Positions 1 to 11,100 of a stretch of 11,995 nt of DNA are shown here, one piece after another (the first letter of the stretch is position 1; each line of letters opens with the position of its first letter). This DNA comes from Byssothecium circinans. Taxonomy: Eukaryota > Ascomycota > Dothideomycetes > Pleosporales > Massarinaceae. A program made the position numbers and the translations under genes. The notes under the pieces are model-generated. The model ran no database searches, was not told the origin of the DNA, and worked only from the letters and a program-made list of their open reading frames with translations. The stretch lies in assembly GCA_010015675.1 (NCBI GenBank), contig ML977032.1, positions 89,309-101,303 on the forward strand, read 5' to 3'.

Positions 1-90
1 TTGTTATTAAAGGTTGAATATTTGATTTTCCTTGCCAAGCTTTTGAGCGGTTCGGTGGTGTGGGCGGTTCGGTGGTGCTTTACGTTATAG
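1..90 (+). repeat. Left terminal inverted repeat
   Basis: It matches the reverse complement of 11881-11971. The outer 31 bases agree at 30 positions, and about 73 positions agree over the whole repeat, with a gap and a divergent patch around 39-46. Both ends share the inner motif TACGTTATAG. The repeat contains two 17-bp direct repeats at 47-63 and 64-80, built on the core TTCGGTGGTG. It starts at the first base of the window, so it may extend further left. Unlike the adjoining block it keeps many TpG dinucleotides and is not visibly mutated by RIP. Confidence 0.88.
47..80 (+). repeat. 17-bp tandem direct repeat in left TIR
   Basis: Two adjacent units begin GCGGTTCGGTGGTG; the second differs only in its last three bases. 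The matching right-end units are at 11895-11907 and 11912-11924, with the same 17-bp period. Short direct repeats inside TIRs are known from Pot2-type and other Tc1/mariner-pogo elements, where they are candidate transposase binding sites. That role is inferred here. Confidence 0.8.
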
Positions 91-129
91 TATTATATAG
101 TACTAATTTAGCATCTTTAATAAGCTATA

Positions 130-1456
130 AAAGCCTACCCTACGCTATTTATAGTAATTAAGTAATAGAATTACGTATAAACTTTAACTATAAGCTAAGT
201 TTACGTATATTACTTAGAGTCTTTAATAGCTATAGTATCTCTAGTAGTAAGAGTCCTAGTAAGGTATATATATATATATTAAAGTAATTAAGTATTACTT
301 ACGTATTTAGAGAGACTAGCCCTATTACTTTAAAAGCCTTTTAATAGTTCTAAACTATAACTATCCTTAAAAACGCGTCTTTAAAGGCTAGTAGGAATAT
401 TTTCTTATTAATATAAAAAATATACTATTATACTAAGCCCTAAATAATCTTAGAGTACTTATGCTCAAGTAGTAAGAATAATACTATATTAAGTAGCTAA
501 AGGATATATAATAAGTATAGTAGATATAAAGTATAAGAATTTTATTATTAATATAATAATCTTTAAAATCTTAATTTAAGTAGCTTTTATAGCTATCTAA
601 AATTAGTAACTAATAGGCGCTGACTATTTAGCCTTTTATATATACGTTAAAGTGCTTTAAATACGTAAGACTAAGCTTATTATTTATCTATTTATTCTTT
701 AAGACTAAGAGCTTTTAATTATGTAGTATATTAGCTTCCTAATACTATAAAAAGATATAGACGCGTCCTTTATATATAATAAATAGTAAGATAAATATAC
801 TATTTAAATATATACTTTAGATTTTTATTACCTACTTTTTATTACTTAGCTAAACTATTATAGGCCTTACTTACTTCTTTAAGCTAGTAATTACTTTTAT
901 AGAGCTAATAATACCTATCTAAAAGCTAGTCTTATTAAAGTTATATATATTATTATTATATATGCTATACTTAATTTTAGTATTCTTTATAAGCTTAAAC
1001 TACATAGTAACTATATTAGGATCTTTTTATAGTATTCTTTAATAGTTTTTTATATAGTTTTAGGCTATCTTTAATAGTTCTAAATAGTTTATAAACTATA
1101 CTACCTAGTTAATACTAACTTTCTTACTACTTTACTTATATAGTAGTTTATTTACTATATCTAATACTTTACTTATATAGTAGTTTATTTACTATATCTA
1201 GTACTTTACCTAATATAGGCATAAATCCTTATAAATTAAGGTAAAGAATATATTAGACAAGTATATCCTTTTTAGTTAAGAATAGTTTTAAATAGTTTAG
1301 TACTATTATTAGTTAAAAGGTAATTCTATTAAGGCGTATAAAGAGTTTTTAATAATAAATATTAAAAGCCTTAGTAGCAAGTTAGAGGCTTTTAAATTAG
1401 CCTAAATAGTAAGCTTAAAGGGTAAGCTTAATCCTACCTTCCTATTAAATAAGTAT
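130..1456 (-). pseudogene. RIP-degraded Fot1/Pot2-like (pogo) transposase
   Basis: Reading the minus strand and treating TAA/TAG as former CAA/CAG gives a recognisable pogo transposase in family order. Near 1438-1330 is an N-terminal helix-turn-helix relic (ATKAFNI...). Near 1285-1205 is the start of the CENP-B-type region (LTKKDILVQYIL then GKVLDIVNKLL). Near 1070-1020 is NYQRIL.KDP. At 951-919 is NIYNFNKTSFQ in place of the DETG motif. At 597-580 is the DGHGSH relic (D retained). Near 570-520 is DFKDYYINNKILIL. At 502-482 is LQLLNIV for LQPLDV. At 328-302 is VIGLVSLNT for the C-terminal GLVPxNP motif. Two of the three catalytic aspartates now read Asn (GAT to AAT after T, as RIP produces). 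Frame is lost at a 37-bp tandem duplication (1128-1201), and many stops are present. The original start is unclear; a codon near 1456 is a guess. It would have encoded the enzyme that moves the element and is certainly non-functional now. Confidence 0.85.
1128..1201. repeat. 37-bp tandem duplication inside transposase relic
   Basis: Two head-to-tail 37-base copies, 1128-1164 and 1165-1201, differ only at the last base, and the first 8 bases of a third follow. Because 37 is not a multiple of three, the duplication shifts the transposase reading frame. The transposase similarity upstream of it lies in a different frame from the similarity downstream. The copies share their RIP mutations, so the duplication probably arose after RIP or was mutated together with it. 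Confidence 0.85.
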
Positions 1457-1689
1457 TATATTTTTTAGTTAAGGTATTTTATAATCAGTATAGTATTAGT
1501 ATTGCTAAGGAAACGTAGCTACTTTAGTAGTAGAATATGTTATTAGTTTAAATAAGATTATAATTAAAAACTACTACCTAATCTCTTTTATTAGTAAACA
1601 ATATAGAATAAGAGATCTTTAGATAAAGTATGTAGTAAAGGAGGACTAAGTAAAGGCAGAGACTAGATTTATCTATCTAAAGTAAGAAC

Positions 1690-2191
1690 TAGGGCCTAGG
1701 CGTCTGCAGTATAGCCTCCTACAGCAACGCCACAGTTCGAATCTGTTGTAAGGATGGCCACAGATGCAGGGTGCACCAATTAACAGTGTAGTTAGAATCA
1801 CTACGTAGCCTACTACTAGCACCTCAAAACAGCATGATAACTATTATGTCTGCAGATGCGGCTGATGAAGGCGCCCCCTGTGCCCTCCCACGCATCGCTC
1901 CTCTAGTTATAGACAAGGATGTCTGTGGAGCATTGTACTACGCCTACGATCTTTCGGCAGGCTGGCGCTTTGGCCTTAGGAACAGAACCTATAGAATACT
2001 GTAAATGCAGTCTTTATAAGATATATACTCAAACTGTTATTTAAACTCGTACTCAGCACAGCAATCGTCTCTAAAGCAATGCCACAGCCACTGAAGATTG
2101 AAACTAACAAAAGAAAAAGAAGCAAACAACCAAAGCAGTCCAAACAAAGCTCAAACTCACCACATCACAACCAGTACCCAGTCAAAACAAG
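1690..2191. other. Spacer between transposon relic and PKS stop (PKS 3' flank)
   Basis: About 500 bases of ordinary composition with CpA and TpG present, so not affected by RIP. It lies downstream of the PKS stop and should hold its 3' UTR. I see no exact AATAAA on the minus strand; AT-rich stretches near 2010-2040 could serve in 3'-end formation. One short plus-strand frame, 1834-2004 (56 codons from ATG), is open, but I recognise no domain in it. A TTCGAAT loop with a 4-bp stem at 1732-1746 looks like a tRNA T-arm or B box, but no acceptor stem or A box accompanies it. No gene is supported here. Confidence 0.6.
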
Positions 2192-5100
2192 TTACACAGC
2201 CTGCCCCTTGCTCAACCCCGTCAACAACTCAACATACCTCCCAAGCAACACCTCCGCATCACCCTCCCCATACACGCTGCTTTGCAACTTAACAGTAACA
2301 AGAGGATCCTTGGTCGGATCATCACTCATCTCCAACACAACATCATACGGCGTGCGCTCCCGGCTCGCCAACACCTCGACGATACTCGCACCCCCGATGG
2401 TGCCGGACTCCGCAGCCCCCTGGCGGTAATCGAATACCGCCTGGAAGAGCGGCGCGTGCGTCATCTCCTGCGGTGAGATTTTATCAAGTCCCAGACGGGA
2501 AGAGATCAGGTCGTGCGGCACGACGGAGTGTGACATGGCCTGCCGCACCGCCTCCTTGGCCGATTCGATGGTAGCTGTGAATGTATCCGAGGAGGTGAGG
2601 CGCAAGGGCAGCAAGTTGGCAAAGTACCCCATGGTGGATAGGTCAGCCATAGACGAGCGGTTCGTGTCTGCCAAACCAATGGACATGTGCGTCTGCTTAG
2701 AAAAATCCGAAAGCAGCGCGGCGTACGCAGCAAGATAGAACGTCATGGGCGTCGTGCGGAGTTTCTTGGTGCGCTCTTTGATCCTAAACGCAAGCACGGC
2801 AGACAAGCGCGACATGGCGGTGTGCTGGTCCCAGCTCACGGGTCCACGGGCGCTCTTCACGCCGGGGAGGGGGAGCAGGGGAAGCGGTGCGGGGAGAGGT
2901 GTGTAGAGACCCGTCCAGTACGCGATGGACGCGTCCATACCCCCCGAGGAGAGGAGGGTGCGTTGTTTGCCCGCGAAGTCGGTGTACTGTGGTGCAGGAG
3001 GGAGGACGGCGCCGGAGTAGAGCTGGGAAAGCTCCGCGACGAGATTTTCGGTGGTGGAGCCGTCACCGGCCAGGCGGTGGTAGGCGAGCACGAGGAGGTG
3101 GGATGTGGGCGACCAGGTGAAGAGGGCGATTTTGAAGGTTTCGCCGCTCTCCAAATCGTAGGGCTCCTTCTGCAGCTTGGCCAGCTCGGCTTCTGCCTCG
3201 GCGCGGGATGCGACGGAGACGGCGCGCAGGCCCCAGGTTGGGGTGGAGAGGACGTGCAGCAGTGGTGTAGGGGAGGATTCCGAGGGACGGAAGGCTGTGC
3301 GGAAGGTTTCGTGGCGTGTGATGGCTGCCGTCACGGCCTCTACGAGCTTGTCGGTGCTTAGACTGCCTTCTATAATCACTCCGATGGTGTTGTGGGAGAT
3401 TGTAACGTCGGGGAGGGAGGCCTGCCGCGTGTAGGAGTACTGCTGGATCAGCGACATGGGGGCCTTGCGTACCACGCCCCTTTCGGCTTCGTCGGGGATA
3501 GACAGTGGGGTTGAGGCGCCGTCGGAGGATGCCTCGGTGGAAGAGTCCTGGGAGTCTGTTGCGGGACCTTGTGCGTCGGCGACCAGGGGGATGGCGGTGG
3601 GGGCCAGGCGGGAGGCGCCTTCGGCTGCTAGGTCGTCGATTGACGCGCCCGAGAGGACGCGCAGAATGGGGATGTCAACTAGGAGTTGTTTGGAGAACCT
3701 GTGGGTGTGAAGCTTGTTAGTGGACTGTGTTGTCATGGGGAATCGGCGGGAGTGTTGCGTACCATGAGGCGACGGTGATGGCGCCGAGCGAGTCGACGCC
3801 CTGGTCCAGGAGGGGAGCAGCCGCGTTGACGCTCTCTTCCGGTGGGATGTGAAGCACGCCGCGCATCTTGTCGGAGAGGCTCTCTGTATCATTACGCAGT
3901 CAGCTCCAAGCCACCATGCCAAACCGTCAAAGGCAACTCACCACTAATAGCCGCCCGAACCTGCTCCATCGTCGTCGCCATTGCTAGCATCTCCTTAACA
4001 CTCATCTTGCTCCCGCCCGCATCAGCGGCATCCCCCCTATTCTCCGGCGTCTTCAGATTCCCAAATCTCGGATCATGGTAGAACTTGATTGTCTCCTTAT
4101 GCCGCGACTCCAGAGCGGGAATACCGCTGCCAATCTCCGTCTCTGACATGTCGATGACCTTCTTAGCGTGTACGCCGTCGACGCCATCAACCCGGCGGCC
4201 GGATACGACTGCCTCGGCGAACAGGGTCAGGAATTCGGCTTCGCCGACGGTGTCGACGTCGGATTTTTCTTGAAATTCGGCTTCGCGGCTGTTGCGGGTT
4301 AGGTAGCCAATGCCCATCACGGCGCCGATGTGGATTGTGGAGGCCTGGTTTTGTCAGCTTGTCAGCTTGCAGATTTACCAAATATCATCTTCAATAAAAC
4401 AAAAACACCTACAGCGAGACCCTGGCTCCGCCTATATTGCCCAAGCGCCTGCAGATACGCGTTCGCCGCAGTGTAATTCGTCTGGCCTGGATTACCACCA
4501 AACAACGCGGCACTCGAAAACATGACGAAGAAATCAAGCGGGTTCTTCTCCGGATCGCAGAACCGGTCGTGGAAGATCTTGGCTCCGGGGACTTTGGACT
4601 TGAGCACCATGTCCATCGTCGCCAGATCCATGTTGTTCAGCAGCGCGTCCTTGAGCACCAGCGGGCCGTACGCCACACCACCTACCGGCGGCAGGTTGTG
4701 TACGTCGCGAAGAGTGCCGAGGCCGGCGTCGACAGATTGTTCGTTGGATGCGTCCCTGTTGTTTTTGTCAGATGATTTTCGCTCTCAGGCGCGATGCCGG
4801 GGGACTTACATGGCGAGCACGGTAATCTTCCCGCCCAACCTCTCCATATCCTCAAGCCACCCAGTCTCAGGCGTCTCGGGATTTCGGCTAGAAAGCACAA
4901 CATGCCGCCCGCCATGCTTGACGATCCACGCCGCGATCGAACGCCCCATGGACTGCGAAAGCCCGACGAGGAGGTACGTCTTGTTCTTGACAAAGAGCGT
5001 GCCGGCACCCACGGGGCTGACGCGTGCGGGGACCCTGGCCTCGGCCTGCCAGTTGACTACCGCGTCTAGGGCGTCGTGCGCGTCGGCGGGCTTGGTGACG

Positions 5101-8100
5101 GGGCAGGAGGCGATGATATCTGCGTCCAAAGCTGGGGTGGATATGGATTCGGCGACGAGCTGCAGCTGAATTGCGTCCAGCGCGTCCGAGTATGCGATAG
5201 CTGCTGCTTCGGCACGGGAGATGTAGCTTGAATCCCGTGCAGCGCAACCAGTTATGCGGGCGAGTCGTGGGCCGAGAGACGTGGCATGCTTGTCGGAGGA
5301 CAGATCGTACAGGGCCGCAATACCACTCGGGATCTTCTGCTTCAACGCCCTCTCCGTATTGCGGGGATGGAGGACAATACCCTGGGAAACCGACGCATCC
5401 ACGGTAGCAACGTGCACACGCACATTCCTTGTCTCCGCGACTTGCTTAATCGCATTCACGCAGAACGTCGGTGGGGAGTACACCAGTGCCGACGAACCCG
5501 GCGGCGTATCGACTACCCCCTGCGCGATCAGATTTGCAACAGCAGATAAGAGGGTGTCTACGGAGGTATCCTTTACAGGGAAGGTATGCTTGACCGGCAC
5601 GATGACAGTAGATGCGTTGACCTCCGCCAAGGCCAGCACAGCGCCGTCGGCCGTCGTGCCGGTGACGATGTAGAAGTACCCCAGCCCGTGCACGCGGATA
5701 GCCTTGACGGTGGCGTAGTGCACGCGGATCGTCTGCTTGGCTGCGTCGGGTGGTATACCCAGAGGTCGGGAGGTTTGGGCTGTGACCAGGACTGGGGGTG
5801 ACATGCTCTGCAGCACCACGGGAACAGTGCTGACATCGACCTCGTCAAGGATCGGGCGGCGGACGGAGTTGAGGCGGTGATTCCGCGCGGTGTCCTGCTT
5901 AATGCGCGGCACGTGTGCCCGGCCGTTCACGACGCAGATCTCCGGCTCAAGCGTCCAGACCGTATTTTCCGGCGTACCCTCCTCCAGGCGCAGGATCTGC
6001 TCGACCAGGAATTTGGCGTTCAGGTCCTCGAGCCGGTCCACGTCAAGACACTGGAACGCAACATCCACGTTCTCCAACCTGACAGACCTTAACATACCGA
6101 TCCCCATCGCCTGGCGCGGGTTCGAAACCCAGGCATCCTCCGTCAGCCAGAGTACCCCGCCCGCGTTCGACCCGAAGAACAACCTCTTAACAGCAGCGAG
6201 CTTCTCCTCGGTGAGCACCTCAAACACGGGGCTATCAACCTCCGAGAGGATCACGTACGTCGCCTTGGGCTGCACCTCCGCGGCCACCAACTCGACCAAG
6301 CTGGGCACGACGAGCGGGTTGCGGCTCGGTAGCAGCTCGCGGATTTTCTTCAGGATGGGCGCGGATGCAGCGCCACCACCCACGATGACGAGCTGTGGGT
6401 GTTGCGGCTTGGGCGGGGCGGAAAGAGGCTCGTCGAGGCGTAGCTGCTCGGGCGTGATGGCGTGTGTGCTGAGGAGGGTGTTGGGGAAGAGGTGGGTCTC
6501 GCGGTCAGTGGTGACGCTGTCGATCCCTGAGAAGCCACTCTTCTTGAAAATGGCATCCCACTCCTCGCGGGTAGCAAATGGATCTAACGTGCGGCCCTCA
6601 TTTATACCCGCCCACCAATCCGCAAACAAACCAAACAGGTACCCAACACGCATATGATCCTTATTTGTAGCTTCACAAATAACTACATGCCCGCCGGGCT
6701 TCAACAGTGTGCGGGCGTTGGCCATGGTCTCGGTCAGGTTGGGCGTAGCGTGCAACACGGAGCTCGCAATGATCATGTCGTACGCGTGGGTCTTGAAGCC
6801 CTGCTCCGCGGGCGGTTTGGTGATGTCTAGCTTGCGGAAGTCCATGCGCTCGAGGAAGGGGGCGAATTTCTCCTTTGCTTTTTCGAAGAACGCGGCCGAG
6901 ATGTCTGTGAAAGTGTAACTGTTGAAGCCGAGCTCCGGGATCGCAAGGATGGAGGCTGTTGCGGAGCCGGTACCACCGCCTTGGTGGTGTTAGCTCTGTG
7001 CAAGACAGAAACAAGGGTGGAGAAAACATACCGATTTCTAGGATGTCCATGTTCTGGAACCGGTGCGCAATCTGGCCAATCAGATGCTGCCCATACTCCC
7101 ACGTCGGCCCGCTGGTCAAATAGCTCGTGTAAAACTCTGTCAAAAGCCCGTTCTCGTTCATCCAGATGAACGGGTTCTTGTTCTCGCGGATCGTCGACAG
7201 GCTGTTGTCGCTGACCAGCTTGGCCAGCCGCAGGTGAGGGTGGTACCAGTGCCTATCATCCGCATGTTAGTAAGTCATGTCGTTGTGTGTTGGCGGTGGT
7301 GTGGTGGATGAATTACCCCTGCAGCAGCTTGTCGATGCTTTGCTCCGTATCCTCCTCCCACTCAGGCTTGTAAAACAAATGTTTCCCATCCCTGGCAAGC
7401 TTGAGAACATGCTCATGCCAGTAGATGTACCGCTGATTGCCCACACTCGCGTTCTTCCTATCTTCCTCTGTCAGTTCCGCCAAAAACTTGCGGACAAAGT
7501 AGTACACGGCCCGCTCGATAATCGGAATAACTTCCTTGTCCTGCTCCTTGGCCCACAACCTTTCAATATCAAGAATCTTGTCGGGATTCAGCGGGCCCCA
7601 CACAGTCTTGGTAAACGGCCTATGGTCTTCAGATCCAGACGGCGGGGTCAGCGGCTTGAGGTGCATGTCTTCAACGTTGTACAGCACCGCATTGGTCTCC
7701 TTGTCGAACACCTCGATGTCACCGGAGAGGTAGTCGCCACCATCGTAGGTGTTGACAGCGTTGTACCGCACCCCTTCAAGCGAGTCCAGCGTGCTCGCGC
7801 ACACACCCGGCACAAGCGCGATCCGCCCCACCCGCGTCGGGACGTACAGCGACCGCAGCCGCTTATCGCCGGGGGACGAGTACGCGCCCATGACAGTCTG
7901 GAAGGCCAGGTCGAGATTCGCGGGGTGCAGAACAATGGGGTTGGAACCATCGACCAGTCGCGGGTGTGCCATGTGGCCAGAGGCCCGTGATGTGCTCCGC
8001 GACATGCTGTACACGCAGCGGTAGTTGTTGCTGTAGTCATACCCAATGCTGCCGAGTTCCTTGTAGAACAGCTTGATGTCGACCGGGTTGGCGTGCGGTG

Positions 8101-11100
8101 GTGCCGGGCTAGGGCTAGGGAGCGACACGGGCTCTCCGAGGGTGACGATAATCCGGCCGTGGGCAGACAGAGACAGTGTCGACTCGCGGGACAGGCAAGA
8201 GGCAATCCCGAACTCCAGCTCGATGTGCGCATCATCGGAAGACGCAACGCTCGCAGTAAGCGTCAGTTCCGCCATACTATCTGCATCATCAAACGTAACC
8301 GCCTTGTCAATGCTCAAATCCAGCATCTCAAGCAATCCCACGCTCCTCCCCGCAGCAACATACAACGCCGCCTCCATCCCCATGACCACGTACCCTGCGG
8401 CAGGGAGCACCGTCTGGCCCTGGAGGCCATGACCCTGCATCCACTCGTGATCTCTTGGCCGGACAAAGTTCCGCCATTGAAGGGTGGTGGCCGTGCTGCT
8501 GGGCAGCAGCGTGCCGAGCATGAGGTGCGGGCGCGGGCCGTGCAGCGAAGTCTTAGCAGCGCGGGATTCAGACCAGTAGACGCGCGAGTGGTCCCAGGCG
8601 TAGGGCGGGAGGCGCTTGGAGATGGCCACTGGCGAGGTGGGTTGCATTGCCGCCACAAAAGTGGTCCCGTTGATGGCGTGCAGCGTACCAAACCGCTCCC
8701 ATATATACCCCAGACCCGCAGCGAACGCAGTCACGTCATCCCTGCCGCGCTGCAGACACCCAGTATAAGGGATCTCGTCCGTTATAACGGTAGCTAGCGT
8801 GTTTGTCGCGGGCGCTTGGAGTGTCGGGTGCGGGCCGATCTCCACGGCAGCATCTAGCGAATTCTCCAACCCTGCCTGCTCCAGCGCGTGGCGGAAAAGC
8901 ACGGGCGAGACGAGGTTATCCCGCCAGTACTGCGGCGTAACGTCAGCCCTCGTCATGGTCTTGCCCTCACGCACCGAGGAGTACCACTTCGCTCCCGTGT
9001 CGGTCCCGTCGGCTACCGCACAACCGCAGTCATTGAGGGCGGTGATGTACGGGTCCGAGCAGGGGAGCATGTGGTGAGAGTGGTAGGCCTTATCGACGCG
9101 GAGCAAACGCGCAAATTTGGACTCGTCCTGGAGTATGTCGACCATCTCTTCCAGGGCATCCATGTCGCCCGAGAGGGTAACGCTGTCGGGCGAGTTGCAC
9201 GCCGCGATGCACACACGGCCCGCGAACGCCTCCAGCTCGACTAGTTCCCGTGCATCCTCGAGGGATACACCCGCCGCCAGCATCCCACCCACCCGCCCGG
9301 TGGGGGAGGCAGCGTGGCACGACGTAAAACCGCGCAGGTACGCAACACGAATAGCCTGGCTGGCACTGATGAACCCCGCCGCGAATGCGCAGCCTATCTC
9401 GCCGGAGCTGTGGCCAACAATCGCTTCAAACTCAACACCAGCCGCCGACAGCAACCTGACCAGAACGATCTGGACTGCTGCGCAGAGGGGTTGCGAGTAT
9501 GCAGCCAAGCGCACGTTGGACGCATCGCCTTCCAGAAGCAGCTGTTCCTTGATTGTCCAGTTGGGCCGGTACCGCTCGGGAAGGGTTTGCAGCGCCATGT
9601 CCAGCTCATCAACAATGGCCGCCACGAACGGGAAGTGCACGACCAGCTGCTTCAGCATGGCCGGCCACTGTGCGCCCTGGCCTGTAAAAATGCCGAGGAT
9701 GCGGGCTGCATCGGTGGCTTTGGGTGTGTATTCCAGCCCCAGGTCGTCTTTGACGGCGGCTTCCAGCGTCTTGCAGAGAGACTCGACGCTGCTTGCTGCG
9801 ATGGCACGGCGCAGGGGGAGGATGGAGCGTTTCTGGAGAAGCGTCCATGCTAGGTCTGTGATATTGATGTCTGGGGTCGTCCTTATGAGGGATAGGATAC
9901 TCTCCAAGTTGGCTTTGAGGGAGCGTTTCGTCCGGGCTGAGAAGACCAGCGGCAGGGCGTTGGTTGAGGTGCTGTCGGCGGGAGTTGAGGGTGCGGCGGG
10001 AATATACTCCTCGATGATGGCGTGGGCGTTGGTGCCTCCGAAGCCTGTCATCTGTTAGCAGCATACTTACAGAAAAAGACAAAGAAAAGCTTACCGAAAG
10101 AGTTAACACTGGCCCTCCTTGGCTGCCCCTCTGCAACAGCCGGCCACGGCGTTGCCTCCTTGGGCACACGCAGATGGTCGCAAAACGGCTCAACGCGCGG
10201 GTTGAGCTTCTCAAGCAGCATATTGGGCGGCACGATACCATTCTGCACAGCCAGGCTGCACTTGAGCAGGCCTGCAATACCAGCCGTTCCCTCTGTGTGG
10301 CCGATCACCGTCTTGATGGACCCCACACACAGGTCCTGCACGTCCTCGGGCGTATTAGAGAAGAAGGCGGTAGATATGGCTTCGGCTTCTTGAGGGTCGC
10401 CTGCCGGTGTTCCGGTTCCTGTTTTTCAGTCAGCATGTTGTACCACCGGGTCTCGGTATATTTCAGAGTCACAAGGAGGGGACCAGCCATACCATGCGCC
10501 TCGAAGAACTGCGGTCGCCCATCGGGCCTGCTCAGATCCAGCCCGGCCCGGGAGTACGTATCGCGGATCAGCGCCGCCTGTGCAACGTTGCTCGGCATGG
10601 TGATGCCCGTGGTCCTGCCGTCCTGGCCGACGCCCGTCTCGCGGATCAGGCAATCGATTGTGTCGCCGTCGGCAAGAGCCTGGGAGAGAGTTTTGAGCAC
10701 AACGCATGCAATGCCCTCCTGTGAAGATCATCATCGTCAGCTGTTTTCTTTTAGAAAGAAAGAAATAGGCACTCACTCCCCTTGCATATCCGTCCGCCGC
10801 AGCATCCCACATGCGCGACCGGCCTGTCGGCGAGAGCATAGACAGCTTGCTTTCGGTAATAAAGTTTACTGAAGCCCGTTAGCTGCTGATCGCAGTAGAC
10901 AACATATAAACATGGTCCCGATGGAGGACTTACAAGGCGACAGCATCAGATTCGCCCCCGCCGCAACAGCAACCTTGCTCGTGCCGCTGCGCAGCTGCTG
11001 CACGGCATGATGGACCGCAACAAGTGACGAGCTGCACGCCGTATCAATCGTCATCTGCGTCCGTCAGCAATACGTCCACCTCCCTCGCAACCAGCGAAAA

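Larger units (their letters stand above)
95..1690. other. RIP-mutated AT-rich block
   Basis: CpA and TpG are nearly absent on both strands: I count roughly fifteen in about 1.6 kb by eye, where base composition predicts well over a hundred. TpA is in large excess, while CpT, CpC and CpG persist. This is the pattern of repeat-induced point mutation, a premeiotic C-to-T process acting on duplicated DNA in Pezizomycotina. The block covers the transposase relic plus about 230 bases beyond its presumed start. It ends within a few tens of bases of 1690, where normal composition resumes. The neighbouring PKS shows no such decay. Confidence 0.9.

Noticed and set aside
1732..1746. tRNA T-arm or B-box-like TTCGAAT with a 4-bp stem
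   Set aside because: No acceptor stem, anticodon arm or A box could be found at proper spacing, so neither a tRNA nor a tRNA-derived SINE is supported.
1834..2004. Short plus-strand frame of 56 codons with two Cys
   Set aside because: No domain, no signal peptide and no recognised relative. Its length is within chance expectation for non-coding DNA.
2079..2429. Plus-strand open frame of 116 codons overlapping the PKS end
   Set aside because: It is antisense to the 3' flank and the C-domain exon, low in complexity (Lys/Ser/Asn/Gln-rich start), and matches no family I recognise. The C-domain frame on the other strand explains the sequence.
2192..3922. Stand-alone condensation-domain protein of 576 residues starting at 3922
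   Set aside because: The first 75 residues of that frame are the ACP exon read in the wrong frame plus intron. Splicing 3699-3762 and 3884-3941 joins the C domain to the ACP.
9117..10058. Plus-strand open frame of 313 codons
   Set aside because: It is antisense to the KS-AT linker and the AT domain of exon 6, whose motifs are unmistakable. Long antisense frames are common opposite GC-rich coding sequence.
10426..10839. Separate small minus-strand genes suggested by the broken frames across the KS region
   Set aside because: All of them join into one KS once the GT-AG introns 10419-10492, 10719-10776, 10869-10933 and 11055-11105 are removed.
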